Below, one piece after another: positions 38,838 to 47,361 of a DNA stretch of 64,000 bases. The notes under the pieces are model-generated. The model saw only the letters and a list, made by a program, of their open reading frames with translations. It ran no database searches and was not told where the DNA came from. This stretch comes from Herbaspirillum sp. ASV7. GTDB taxonomy: Bacteria > Pseudomonadota > Gammaproteobacteria > Burkholderiales > Burkholderiaceae_D. The stretch spans positions 124,001 through 188,000 of the forward strand of contig NZ_JAELUH010000001.1 of the NCBI RefSeq assembly GCF_016429215.1, in the 5' to 3' direction. Positions within the stretch are counted from its first letter, which is position 1, and each line of letters opens with the position of its first letter. The translations under genes were made by a program, and so were the position numbers.

Positions 38838-38885
38838 ATGACTATCGGCGGCAGGCGCCACACTGGCCGCCGTTTTTATTTATGA
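38838..38885 (+). CDS. Candidate 15-residue arginine leader peptide upstream of argF
   Basis: An ATG preceded by AAGGAG opens a 15-codon frame encoding MTIGGRRHTGRRFYL. Four of the 15 codons are Arg, in two adjacent pairs (AGG CGC and CGC CGT). Its TGA stop overlaps the argF ATG, as in ATGA couplings. argF has only a T-rich tract before its own start and no Shine-Dalgarno. A terminator-like hairpin lies inside the frame. This fits a leader peptide sensing arginine, or a translational-coupling element. The doubt is that GC-rich stem DNA of this kind encodes Gly and Arg by chance, and that the perfect -10 box would place the transcript start within the ribosome binding site. Confidence 0.4.
   Translation: MTIGGRRHTGRRFYL
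38846..38877 (+). terminator. Terminator-like hairpin inside the argF leader
   Basis: A 7-bp perfect stem (38846-38852 with 38866-38872) encloses 13 nt and is followed by TTTTT. It lies within the candidate leader ORF and ends nine bases before argF. A ribosome stalled on the first Arg pair (38853-38858) would keep it open. Confidence 0.5.
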
Positions 38886-39799
38886 CAATCAAACACTACC
38901 TTCAGTTTTCCGACTTTACGCTTGATGAATACGAGTACGTGATCGAACGTTCCCGTGTGATCAAACGTAAGTTCAAGAATTACGAGCCCCACCACACGCT
39001 GGCCGATCGTACGCTGGTCATGGTGTTCGAGAAGAATTCCACCCGCACCCGTCTCTCCTTCGAGGCCGGCATGCACCAGATGGGTGGTGCCGCGATCTAC
39101 CTCAATACCCGTGACAGCCAGCTCGGCCGTGGCGAACCGGTGGAAGATGCGGCACAGGTGATGTCGCGCATGTGCGACGTCATCATGATCCGTACCTACG
39201 GCCAGGAGATCATCGAACGCTTCGCCAAGTATTCGCGCGTGCCGGTCATCAATGGCCTGACCAACGAGCAGCATCCCTGCCAGGTCCTGGCCGACGTGTT
39301 CACGTTCATCGAGCATCGCGGCAGCATCAAGGGCAAGATCGTGGCCTGGGTGGGTGACGCCAACAACATGCTCTATTCGTGGCTGCAGGCGGCCGAGGTG
39401 TTTGGCTTCCACGTCAACGTCTCCACCCCCAAGGGCTACGATATCGACCCGGCGCAAGTCACGCCGGGCAACCAGCACTACACCTTCTTCGCCGACCCGG
39501 CCGATGCCTGCCAGGACGCCGATCTGGTCACCACCGACGTGTGGACCAGCATGGGCTTCGAGGCCGAAAACAATGCCCGCCTGCAGGCCTTCGACGGCTG
39601 GATCGTGGACCAGGCCAAGATGTCGCGCGCCAAGAAGGATGCGCTCTTCATGCACTGCCTGCCGGCCCATCGCGGCGAGGAAGTGGCCGCCGAAGTGATC
39701 GACGGTCCGCAATCGGTCGTCTGGGATGAGGCGGAAAACCGCCTGCATGTCCAGAAGGCCCTGCTCGAATACCTGGTGCACGGCAAGTTCGACCACTGA
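38882..39799 (+). CDS. argF: Ornithine carbamoyltransferase
   Basis: Joins ornithine and carbamoyl phosphate to make citrulline in arginine biosynthesis. At 305 residues it fits the anabolic enzyme. The carbamoyl-phosphate motif STRTR is at 53-57, HPCQ at 131-134, and the ornithine-side HCLP at 258-261. There is no Shine-Dalgarno sequence directly upstream; a T-rich tract precedes the ATG, and the stop of a short ORF overlaps it. argG follows 65 bases downstream, so the two consecutive steps of arginine synthesis are adjacent. Confidence 0.96.
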   Translation: MTIKHYLQFSDFTLDEYEYVIERSRVIKRKFKNYEPHHTLADRTLVMVFEKNSTRTRLSFEAGMHQMGGAAIYLNTRDSQLGRGEPVEDAAQVMSRMCDVIMIRTYGQEIIERFAKYSRVPVINGLTNEQHPCQVLADVFTFIEHRGSIKGKIVAWVGDANNMLYSWLQAAEVFGFHVNVSTPKGYDIDPAQVTPGNQHYTFFADPADACQDADLVTTDVWTSMGFEAENNARLQAFDGWIVDQAKMSRAKKDALFMHCLPAHRGEEVAAEVIDGPQSVVWDEAENRLHVQKALLEYLVHGKFDH

Positions 39800-39834
39800 A
39801 GCACCGGATCGAACCTGCCACCCAGCCCTGCTAG

Positions 39835-41199
<1,365 letters not shown>

Positions 41200-41238
41200 T
41201 CCCGATTCAACCAACGCAGTTCTTGTGAAAGCGATTCG

Positions 41239-41553
41239 ATGAGCAACCAATTCGACAACGTCACCGTCCTCAAGAAGGGCAATGTCTATTTCGACGGCAA
41301 GTGCGTCTCGCACACCGTGCTGTTCGCCGATGGCACCAAGAAGACCCTGGGCGTAATCCTGCCGGCCACGCTGACCTTCAGCACCGGCGCCCCGGAAATC
41401 ATGGAAATCAACGGCGGCAGCTGCCGCGTGCGCCTGAAGGGCGAAGAAGCCTGGAACACCTACGGCGCTGGCACCCAGTTCAACGTGCCGGGCAACTCCA
41501 GCTTCGACATCGAAGTCACCGAGACCCTGGACTACGTCTGCCACTTCGGCTGA
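41239..41553 (+). CDS. ppnP: Pyrimidine/purine nucleoside phosphorylase
   Basis: A 104-residue cupin-fold protein of the DUF1255 family, shown in E. coli to phosphorolyse a range of nucleosides. Recognised from [28 protein letters not shown] and the cupin segment [19 protein letters not shown], ending DYVCHFG. It lies 39 bases after argG and is probably the last gene of the argF unit, ending at a strong terminator. Confidence 0.92.
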   Translation: MSNQFDNVTVLKKGNVYFDGKCVSHTVLFADGTKKTLGVILPATLTFSTGAPEIMEINGGSCRVRLKGEEAWNTYGAGTQFNVPGNSSFDIEVTETLDYVCHFG

Positions 41554-41573
41554 TCGCGCGTCCCGCAGCAGTC

Positions 41574-41613
41574 AAAAAAAAACCGTCCGGTAGCGATACC
41601 GGACGGTTTTTTT
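41574..41613. terminator. Bidirectional terminator between ppnP and murB
   Basis: A 10-bp GC stem (41583-41592 with 41597-41606) with a GCGA tetraloop, flanked by A and T tracts that extend the pairing by 7 bp. It can serve both converging genes. Confidence 0.95.
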
Positions 41614-41651
41614 ATGTGCCTTGCGCCATCAGTGCATAGCGCATCAGATCG

Positions 41652-42683
41652 TCAGATGAAGACCGGCTCCGGCTCCAGCGGCACGCCGAATCGTTGCAGC
41701 ACATCATCCTGGATGGCCCGGGCCAGGCGGGCCACCTCGGCGCCCGTCGCGCCACCCCGATTGACCAGCACCAGCGCCTGCTGTTCGTAGACACCGGCAC
41801 GTCCCATGCTCTTGCCCTTCCAGCCGCAGCGGTCGATCAGCCAGCCGGCGGCCAGCTTGTAATGTCCTTCGTCGACCCGGTAGCTGACCAGGTCGGCATG
41901 CTGGGCCAGCAGGATATCGCGCTGGCGCGCCGGCACGATGGGGTTCTTGAAGAAGCTGCCGGCATTGCCGATCTTGCTGGGGTCGGGCAGCTTGCGGGTG
42001 CGAATGGCGATGACGGCCTCGGCGATGTCCTGTGGGCCGGGTTGGGTAATGCCACCTTCCTGCAGCGCCTTGGCCACATCGGCATAGTTGGCATTGGCCT
42101 GCCAGCGCCGGGGCAAGGCGAAGCTCACATCCAGCACTACCGCCCTATCCTTCAGCGCATGCTTGAAGACGCTGTCGCGGTAGCCGAAGCGGCAGGCCTG
42201 CGCATCCAGCGTGATCAGCTCGCCACTGACGAGGTCGAAGGCGCGCAGGCTGTGGAAGCGGTCCTTGACCTCAATGCCATAGGCGCCGATGTTCTGGATG
42301 GGGGCGGCACCGACGCTGCCGGGGATGAGCGAGAGGTTTTCCAGCCCGCCCAGGCCCTGCGCCAGCGTCCACTGCACGAAACCGTGCCAGTTCTCGCCGG
42401 CGGCGGCCCGCACATAGGTGAACTCCTCGTCCTCGCCGGTGATGGCCATACCACGCTGCTGCATGTGCAACACCAGGCCATCGAAGTCCTGCGTCAGCAG
42501 GAGGTTGCTGCCACCGCCCAGCACCAGGCGCGGCAAGGCCATCAGGGCGGCATCCTGGCGCAGCGCGCGCAGGGTCTCGGGGCCATCGACGGCCAGGTAG
42601 GCGTGGGCCCTGGCGTCGATGCCGAAGGTATTGAGGGCGCGCAGGGAAACGTCGCGCTGGATGGAGAGCAAGGGCGTGGTCAT
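41652..42683 (-). CDS. murB: UDP-N-acetylenolpyruvoylglucosamine reductase
   Basis: FAD enzyme reducing the enolpyruvyl group to give UDP-N-acetylmuramate, an early peptidoglycan step. The 343-residue protein is the type I form (E. coli 342). FAD-binding signatures PRLVLGGGSNLLLTQDF and SLIPGSVGAAPIQNIGAYG are clear. The catalytic-side YRDSVFK and KIGNAGSFFKNPIV give the Ser proton donor, and the C-terminal GWLIDRCGWKG is typical of this form. The ribosome binding site is weak. It is convergent with ppnP. Confidence 0.95.
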   Translation of the reverse strand: MTTPLLSIQRDVSLRALNTFGIDARAHAYLAVDGPETLRALRQDAALMALPRLVLGGGSNLLLTQDFDGLVLHMQQRGMAITGEDEEFTYVRAAAGENWHGFVQWTLAQGLGGLENLSLIPGSVGAAPIQNIGAYGIEVKDRFHSLRAFDLVSGELITLDAQACRFGYRDSVFKHALKDRAVVLDVSFALPRRWQANANYADVAKALQEGGITQPGPQDIAEAVIAIRTRKLPDPSKIGNAGSFFKNPIVPARQRDILLAQHADLVSYRVDEGHYKLAAGWLIDRCGWKGKSMGRAGVYEQQALVLVNRGGATGAEVARLARAIQDDVLQRFGVPLEPEPVFI

Positions 42684-42780
42684 AGGGCTGGGATTATATC
42701 GCTGACGGACCGGAAATCCTCTGACAGCGGGCCGAGGATGGCGGCGCGAGGCCTAGTCCGCTAAAATCACGGGTCAGAAT

Positions 42781-42796
42781 GCCGGCTTTCGCCGGC
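42781..42796 (+). other. Short hairpin in the yajQ 5' region
   Basis: GCCGGC, a TTTC loop, and GCCGGC form a perfect 6-bp hairpin 24 bases before the yajQ ATG. No function is known. Confidence 0.35.
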
Positions 42797-42819
42797 TGCA
42801 AGAATACAAGGATAAAGCC

Positions 42820-43305
42820 ATGCCCTCTTTCGATACCGTCTGCGAAGCCAATCTGGTCGAAGTCAAGAACGCCGTTGACCAGGCCAACAAGGAAATCTCC
42901 ACCCGTTTCGACTTCAAGGGCACTGACGCCCGCGTCGAGCAAAAGGAACGCGAACTGACCGCCTTCGCCGATTCCGATTTCCAGTTGAGCCAGGTGCGCG
43001 ACGTGCTCACCAACAAGATGACCAAGCGCAACGTCGACGTGCGCTTCCTGGACGAAGGCAAGATCGAGAAGATCGGCGGCGACAAGGTCAAGCAGGTCAT
43101 CAAGGTCAAGAACGGCATCGAGAGCGACGACGCCAAGAAGATCGTGCGCGTCATCAAGGACAGCAAGATGAAGGTGCAGGCCAGCATCCAGGGTGATGCC
43201 GTGCGCATCACCGGCGGCAAGCGTGACGACCTGCAGGCGGCCATCGCCCTGCTGCGCAAGGAGATCAAGGATATCCCGCTGGAGTTCAACAACTTCCGCG
43301 ACTGA
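42820..43305 (+). CDS. yajQ: YajQ family nucleotide-binding protein
   Basis: A 161-residue protein of the UPF0234/YajQ family, made of two ferredoxin-like halves. Members bind cyclic di-GMP in Xanthomonas and Pseudomonas and nucleotides or tRNA in other work. The N-terminal signature [20 protein letters not shown] and the [15 protein letters not shown] block are clear. The C-terminal [22 protein letters not shown] is the family ending. It has its own short unit, ending at a terminator shared with aroG. A diguanylate cyclase and Orn are encoded elsewhere in the window, but not adjacent. Confidence 0.93.
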   Translation: MPSFDTVCEANLVEVKNAVDQANKEISTRFDFKGTDARVEQKERELTAFADSDFQLSQVRDVLTNKMTKRNVDVRFLDEGKIEKIGGDKVKQVIKVKNGIESDDAKKIVRVIKDSKMKVQASIQGDAVRITGGKRDDLQAAIALLRKEIKDIPLEFNNFRD

Positions 43306-43326
43306 TTCCTTTCGCCTCGATGTCAT

Positions 43327-43356
43327 GCAAAACGCCGGCAACTGCCGGCGTTTTGC
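43327..43356. terminator. Bidirectional terminator between yajQ and aroG
   Basis: A near-perfect 12-14-bp stem (43327-43340 with 43343-43356) with CGCCGGC at its core and A/T runs on both sides. Confidence 0.92.
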
Positions 43357-43377
43357 TTGGTGCGGCAACCCGCTCGA

Positions 43378-44448
43378 TCAGGCCGCGTCGCGCTCGCCTA
43401 CCAGGCGGCGTTGCTTGACCGAATCGGCCAGACCTTGCAGCACTTGCACGCTTTCTTCCCAGTTGATGCAACCATCGGTGATGGACTGGCCGTAGGTCAG
43501 CTCCTTGCCCGGCACCAGATCCTGGCGGCCGGCCACCAGGTGCGACTCCACCATCACGCCGACGATGCGGGTGTCGCCTGCGGCGATCTGGCTGCCGATG
43601 TCGGCGCAGACGGGGATCTGGTTTTCCGGCTTCTTGGAGCTGTTGGCGTGCGAGGCGTCGATCATCAGGCGTGCCGCCAGGCCGCTCTTGGCGATGTCCT
43701 GGCAAGCCGCTTCCACGCTGGCAGCATCATAGTTGGGCTGCTTGCCGCCGCGCAGGATGATGTGGCAATCCTCATTGCCGGCGGTGGAGACGATGGCCGA
43801 GTGGCCGCCCTTGGTCACCGACAGGAAGTGGTGCGGCTGGGACGCGGCCTTGATGGCGTCCACGGCGATCTTGACGTTGCCGTCGGTGCCGTTCTTGAAG
43901 CCCACCGGGCAGGACAGGCCGGAGGCCAGCTCGCGGTGCACCTGGGATTCGGTGGTGCGCGCGCCGATGGCGCCCCAGCTGATCAGGTCGGCAATGTATT
44001 GCGGGCTGATCACGTCCAGGAATTCGGTACCGGCCGGCAGGCCCAGTTCATTGATGTTCAACAGCAGTTCACGGGCGGCGCGCAGGCCGTCGTTGATGCG
44101 GAAGCTGTTGTCCATGTACGGGTCGTTGATCAAGCCCTTCCAGCCCACGGTGGTGCGGGGCTTCTCGAAGTAGACGCGCATGACGATTTCCAGCTCGCCC
44201 TTGTGGCGCTCGCGCTCCACCACCAGGCGGCGCGCATATTCCATGGCAGCCTTGGTGTCGTGGATGGAGCAGGGGCCGATGACGACCATGAGGCGGTCAT
44301 CCTGGCCGTGCAGGATGCGATGCAGCGCAGTGCGGGCTTCAGCCGTGGTGCGTTCGACCTCTTCGGTGCAGGCGAATTCGCGGATGAGATGCGAGGGGGG
44401 GACCAGTTCTTTCATTTCTCGGATGCGAAGATCGTCAGTGCGCGGCAT
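43378..44448 (-). CDS. aroG: 3-deoxy-7-phosphoheptulonate synthase (DAHP synthase, class I)
   Basis: First enzyme of the shikimate pathway, joining phosphoenolpyruvate and erythrose 4-phosphate. The 356-residue product closely resembles E. coli AroG: MVVIGPCSIHDTKAAMEYA, MRVYFEKPRTTVGWKGLIND, the GARTTESQVHRELASGLS block and the metal-site DASHANSSKK. E. coli AroF, AroG and AroH differ mainly in which amino acid inhibits them, and I cannot decide that here. AGGAG lies 6-7 bases before the ATG. The transcript carries a Tyr/Phe leader ORF and a terminator upstream, so expression should depend on charged tRNA-Tyr and tRNA-Phe. Confidence 0.96.
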   Translation of the reverse strand: MPRTDDLRIREMKELVPPSHLIREFACTEEVERTTAEARTALHRILHGQDDRLMVVIGPCSIHDTKAAMEYARRLVVERERHKGELEIVMRVYFEKPRTTVGWKGLINDPYMDNSFRINDGLRAARELLLNINELGLPAGTEFLDVISPQYIADLISWGAIGARTTESQVHRELASGLSCPVGFKNGTDGNVKIAVDAIKAASQPHHFLSVTKGGHSAIVSTAGNEDCHIILRGGKQPNYDAASVEAACQDIAKSGLAARLMIDASHANSSKKPENQIPVCADIGSQIAAGDTRIVGVMVESHLVAGRQDLVPGKELTYGQSITDGCINWEESVQVLQGLADSVKQRRLVGERDAA

Positions 44449-44500
44449 TTTTTTCTCCTGGTGTGCTGTTGTCCAGCTGGAAATCGATCAAGTCTCGACC

Positions 44501-44528
44501 AAAAAAAAACCGCCATCACTGGCGGTTT
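44501..44528 (-). terminator. Attenuator terminator in the aroG leader
   Basis: On the minus strand, a perfect 9-bp stem (44528-44520 with 44515-44507) with a 4-nt loop is followed directly by nine T. It lies 24 bases past the stop codon of the Tyr/Phe leader ORF and about 50 bases before the aroG start, so transcription would end before aroG unless it is prevented. Confidence 0.88.
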
Positions 44529-44580
44529 CTTAGGAAATTCGGTTTGCTCTTTTTACGAACGCTTACCGCTTTTCACCGCC
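44521..44580 (-). promoter_or_regulatory. Antiterminator pairing region of the aroG leader
   Basis: GGCGGT at 44580-44575, inside leader codons 22-24, is the exact reverse complement of ACCGCC at 44526-44521, the 5' arm of the terminator. Pairing of the two would prevent the terminator hairpin. The segment lies just downstream of the Tyr/Phe codons, so a ribosome stalled there leaves it free, while one at the stop codon covers it. Confidence 0.7.
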
Positions 44581-44645
44581 TTGGGGCTGGAATAGCTAAA
44601 GTAAAAATAAAAGTAAGCGTGGCAGAAAGACATTTCGGGCTTCAT
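44553..44645 (-). CDS. aroG leader peptide, Tyr/Phe-rich (attenuator)
   Basis: A 30-codon ORF in the aroG leader, too short for usual gene finding. Its peptide begins MKPEMSFCHAYFYFYFSYS and contains four Tyr and four Phe, with codons 11-16 alternating YFYFYF and another Tyr at 18. The rest is SPKAVKSGKRS. This run at the expected distance before an antiterminator segment and a terminator is the signature of ribosome-mediated attenuation. An alternative start is the in-frame ATG at codon 5. Neither start has a clear Shine-Dalgarno; the predicted transcript start is only about 16 bases upstream. The peptide should have no function other than controlling aroG. Confidence 0.85.
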   Translation of the reverse strand: MKPEMSFCHAYFYFYFSYSSPKAVKSGKRS

Positions 44646-44667
44646 CGGTTAAGTGAGGCAGGCGCCC

Positions 44668-44696
44668 ATAGTGCTATAAATCCGAACCTTTGGCAA
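44668..44696 (-). promoter_or_regulatory. Possible promoter of the aroG leader transcript
   Basis: On the minus strand, a -35 TTGCCA (44691-44696) is 17 bases from a -10-like CACTAT (44668-44673). The -10 is weak (3 of 6). Transcription would start near 44661. Confidence 0.4.
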
Positions 44697-44934
44697 GCGA
44701 AGGCGGAAAAATGAGATATCACGGCCCGCACGCACAAATTAACCAATAAAAGCCACAAAAATGAACAACTCATATATAAATTGATGAGAAAAAATAAATT
44801 TACACAATAAAAAATCATCAGCCATGCAAGCCCTGCCCGCCCTGCGACGCCCCGCCTGCTGTGGCAAAGTTGCAAATAAATCGGAAAACTTGATCTGGCA
44901 ACGTCCTTTTCTCCCCCATCTCGCCTCGGCCGGA
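44697..44934. other. AT-rich intergenic stretch upstream of the aroG promoter
   Basis: This gap between tldD and the aroG leader contains a run of about 110 bases (44720-44820) far richer in A and T than the rest of the window, including a small inverted repeat CTCAT/ATGAG at 44769-44788. It could be an UP-element or a regulator region. An open frame covering it on the minus strand has no ribosome binding site or family likeness and is not called. Confidence 0.45.
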
Positions 44935-44965
44935 CCAAAAAAAACGCCGGAGAAGCTCCGGCGTT
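44935..44965 (-). terminator. Intrinsic terminator of tldD
   Basis: A 10-bp perfect stem (44943-44952 with 44956-44965) with an AAG loop. On the minus strand it is followed by a run of about eight T. It lies 26 bases past the tldD stop. Confidence 0.92.
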
Positions 44966-44990
44966 CTTATCGTCGTTCAGCCAGGCGTCA

Positions 44991-46451
44991 TCAGGCCGTA
45001 CCACCCACGGTCACGCCATCCAGGCGCAGGGTCGGTTGACCCACGCCCACCGGCACGCTCTGACCTTCCTTGCCGCACACGCCCACGCCCGAATCCAGGC
45101 GCATGTCGTTGCCGATCATGGAGACCCGGTTCAACACGTCGGGACCATTGCCGATCAGGGTCGCGCCCTTGACCGGGTAGGTGATCTTGCCATCCTCGAT
45201 CATGTAGGCTTCGCTGGCCGAGAAGACGAACTTGCCATTGGTGATATCGACCTGGCCACCGCCGAAATTGACGGCATACAGGCCATTCTTGACCGAGGCC
45301 AGGATCTCTTCAGGATCCTTGTCGCCCGCCAGCATGTAGGTGTTGGTCATGCGCGGCATGGGCAGGTGGGCGAAGGATTCGCGGCGGGCATTTCCGGTGA
45401 CGTCCATCTTCATCAGGCGGGCGTTCATGGTGTCCTGCATATAGCCCTTGAGGATGCCATCCTCGATCAGCGTGGTGCACTGGGTCGGGTTGCCTTCATC
45501 ATCGATGTTGAGCGAACCGCGACGATCGGCAATGGTGCCGTCATCGACCACGGTCACGCCCTTGGCGGCAACGCGCTCGCCGATGCGACCCGAGAAGGTG
45601 GACGAGCCCTTGCGGTTGAAGTCGCCTTCCAGGCCGTGGCCGATGGCTTCGTGCAGCAGGATGCCAGGCCAGCCGGGGCCGAGCACGACCGTCATCGGAC
45701 CGGCCGGGGCCGGGCGCGAATCCAGGTTGACCAGGGCGGTGGCGACCGCTTCGGAGGCGTATTTTTCCAGCAGCACGTCGGAGAAGTAGGCGTAGTCGTA
45801 ACGACCACCACCACCGCTGCTGCCCATCTCGCGACGGCCATTCTGTTCGGCGATCACCGTGACCGACACGCGCACCAACGGGCGGATGTCGGCCGCCAGC
45901 ACGCCATCGGCGCGTGCCACCAGCACCACGTCGTACTCACCCGAGAGGCTGGCCATGACCTGCTTGACGCGCGGATCCTTGGCGCGGGCGATGCGTTCGA
46001 CGCGCTCCAGCAACTGCACCTTGGCAGTGGCATCGAGCGAATTGAGCGGATCATGCGGCAGGTACAGCGCACGACCACCGGCTGGGCTCATCGCGCCGGC
46101 CACCTTGATCTTGCCACTGCCCTGGCGGGCGATGGTGCGGGTGGCGGCGGCGGCGTCCATCAGGGCGCCTTCGGAAATCTCGTCGGAATAGGAAAACGCC
46201 GTCTTGTCGCCCGACACCGCACGCACACCGACACCCTGGTCGATGGAGAAGCTGCCGGTCTTGACGATGCCTTCTTCCAGGCTCCAGCCCTCGCTCTTGG
46301 TGAACTGGAAATACAGGTCGGCGTAATCGACCTTGTGGGTGAACATGCTGCCCAGGGCCTTGAGCAGCTTGGATTCGTCCAGGCCGAAGGGAGTCAGCAG
46401 CACGTCACGCGCCACTTGCAGGGCGCCCATGTTGGGTTCAAATAATTTCAT
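44991..46451 (-). CDS. tldD: Metalloprotease TldD
   Basis: One half of the TldD/TldE heterodimeric metalloprotease that trims peptides such as microcin B17 and degrades CcdA. The 486-residue protein matches TldD (E. coli 481). The zinc motif [11 protein letters not shown] is visible ([23 protein letters not shown]). The late block [27 protein letters not shown] in outline and the ending are typical. The ATG at 46451 is chosen where family similarity starts; the frame extends 30 codons further. It lies 25 bases after the nitrilase-family gene and probably shares a transcript with it. TldE (PmbA) is not in the window. Confidence 0.94.
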   Translation of the reverse strand: MKLFEPNMGALQVARDVLLTPFGLDESKLLKALGSMFTHKVDYADLYFQFTKSEGWSLEEGIVKTGSFSIDQGVGVRAVSGDKTAFSYSDEISEGALMDAAAATRTIARQGSGKIKVAGAMSPAGGRALYLPHDPLNSLDATAKVQLLERVERIARAKDPRVKQVMASLSGEYDVVLVARADGVLAADIRPLVRVSVTVIAEQNGRREMGSSGGGGRYDYAYFSDVLLEKYASEAVATALVNLDSRPAPAGPMTVVLGPGWPGILLHEAIGHGLEGDFNRKGSSTFSGRIGERVAAKGVTVVDDGTIADRRGSLNIDDEGNPTQCTTLIEDGILKGYMQDTMNARLMKMDVTGNARRESFAHLPMPRMTNTYMLAGDKDPEEILASVKNGLYAVNFGGGQVDITNGKFVFSASEAYMIEDGKITYPVKGATLIGNGPDVLNRVSMIGNDMRLDSGVGVCGKEGQSVPVGVGQPTLRLDGVTVGGTA

Positions 46452-46476
46452 AGCGTCTTGTCGGAAGGCAAAAAGG

Positions 46477-47283
46477 TCAAAGCTTGCGATGGCGCAGCGC
46501 CGGCAAGCTTTCTCGCACGTATTGTAGACGATGGGGATCAATGTCGCCGATCACAAGGCCTTCGCCCTCCGGCAGCACCGCGACCACCTCGCCCCAGGGA
46601 TCGACCAGCATGCTGTGGCCCCAGGTGCGGCGGCCGTTGACGTGCTGGCCACCCTGCGCCGAGGCCAGCACATAGCACTGGTTCTCGATGGCGCGGGCGC
46701 GCAGCAGCAGCTCCCAGTGGGCGCGGCCGGTGGTATAGGTGAAGGCGGCCGGCATGACGACGAGCGCGCACTCGCCCATGGCACGGTACAGCTCCGGGAA
46801 GCGCAGGTCGTAGCACACCGACAGACCGACCCGCCCGAACGGCGCCTCGAAGCTGCGCACCTCGCTGCCATATTCGATGGTGCGGGCCTCGTCGTAGTTT
46901 TCCTCGCCACGCACGAAGTTGAACAGGTGGATCTTGTCGTAACGCGCCACGCGCCGGCCTTGCGGATCGTAGACCAGCGAGGTGTTGAGTACCTTGTCCG
47001 GATGCGGGGCCTGCAGCGGCAGCGTGCCGCCGATGAGCCAGATCCGGTGTTCCCGCGCCAGCGTGCTCATGAAGTCCTGGATGGGGCCGCTGCCATCGGC
47101 CTCGGCATGGGCCAGCTTGTCGCGCTCTTGACGCCCCAGCAGCGGCCAGTATTCCGGCAACAGCACCAGTTGCGCGCCCTGCTGCGCGGCCAGCGCCACC
47201 TGGCGCGCCGCGCTGGCGAAGTTCTCTTGCACCTCGGGCGTGGAGACCATCTGGATCGCCGCCACCTTGAACGCCTGCGTCAT
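46477..47283 (-). CDS. Carbon-nitrogen hydrolase (Nit1-like, deaminated glutathione amidase type)
   Basis: A 268-residue nitrilase-superfamily amidase. The catalytic triad is E44 ([10 protein letters not shown]), K117 ([10 protein letters not shown]) and C157 ([15 protein letters not shown]). The YDKIHLFN and [11 protein letters not shown] blocks favour the Nit1/YbeM group, which repairs deaminated glutathione. GAGAGG lies 6 bases before the ATG. It is between yhdP and tldD on one strand, with gaps of 78 and 25 bases, which suggests one operon of envelope and repair genes. Confidence 0.88.
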   Translation of the reverse strand: MTQAFKVAAIQMVSTPEVQENFASAARQVALAAQQGAQLVLLPEYWPLLGRQERDKLAHAEADGSGPIQDFMSTLAREHRIWLIGGTLPLQAPHPDKVLNTSLVYDPQGRRVARYDKIHLFNFVRGEENYDEARTIEYGSEVRSFEAPFGRVGLSVCYDLRFPELYRAMGECALVVMPAAFTYTTGRAHWELLLRARAIENQCYVLASAQGGQHVNGRRTWGHSMLVDPWGEVVAVLPEGEGLVIGDIDPHRLQYVRESLPALRHRKL

Positions 47284-47361
47284 GTTGAACCTCTCGAATA
47301 CGGTAGGAGATGAAGGATGCTGCCAGTATCGCGCAGAAATGCCGATCGCACCGGCAAGGCC

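Noticed and set aside
44642-45004. 120-codon frame on the minus strand between tldD and aroG
   Set aside because: It covers AT-rich promoter DNA and the tldD terminator, has no ribosome binding site and no family resemblance. The Tyr/Phe leader ORF in another frame explains the region better.
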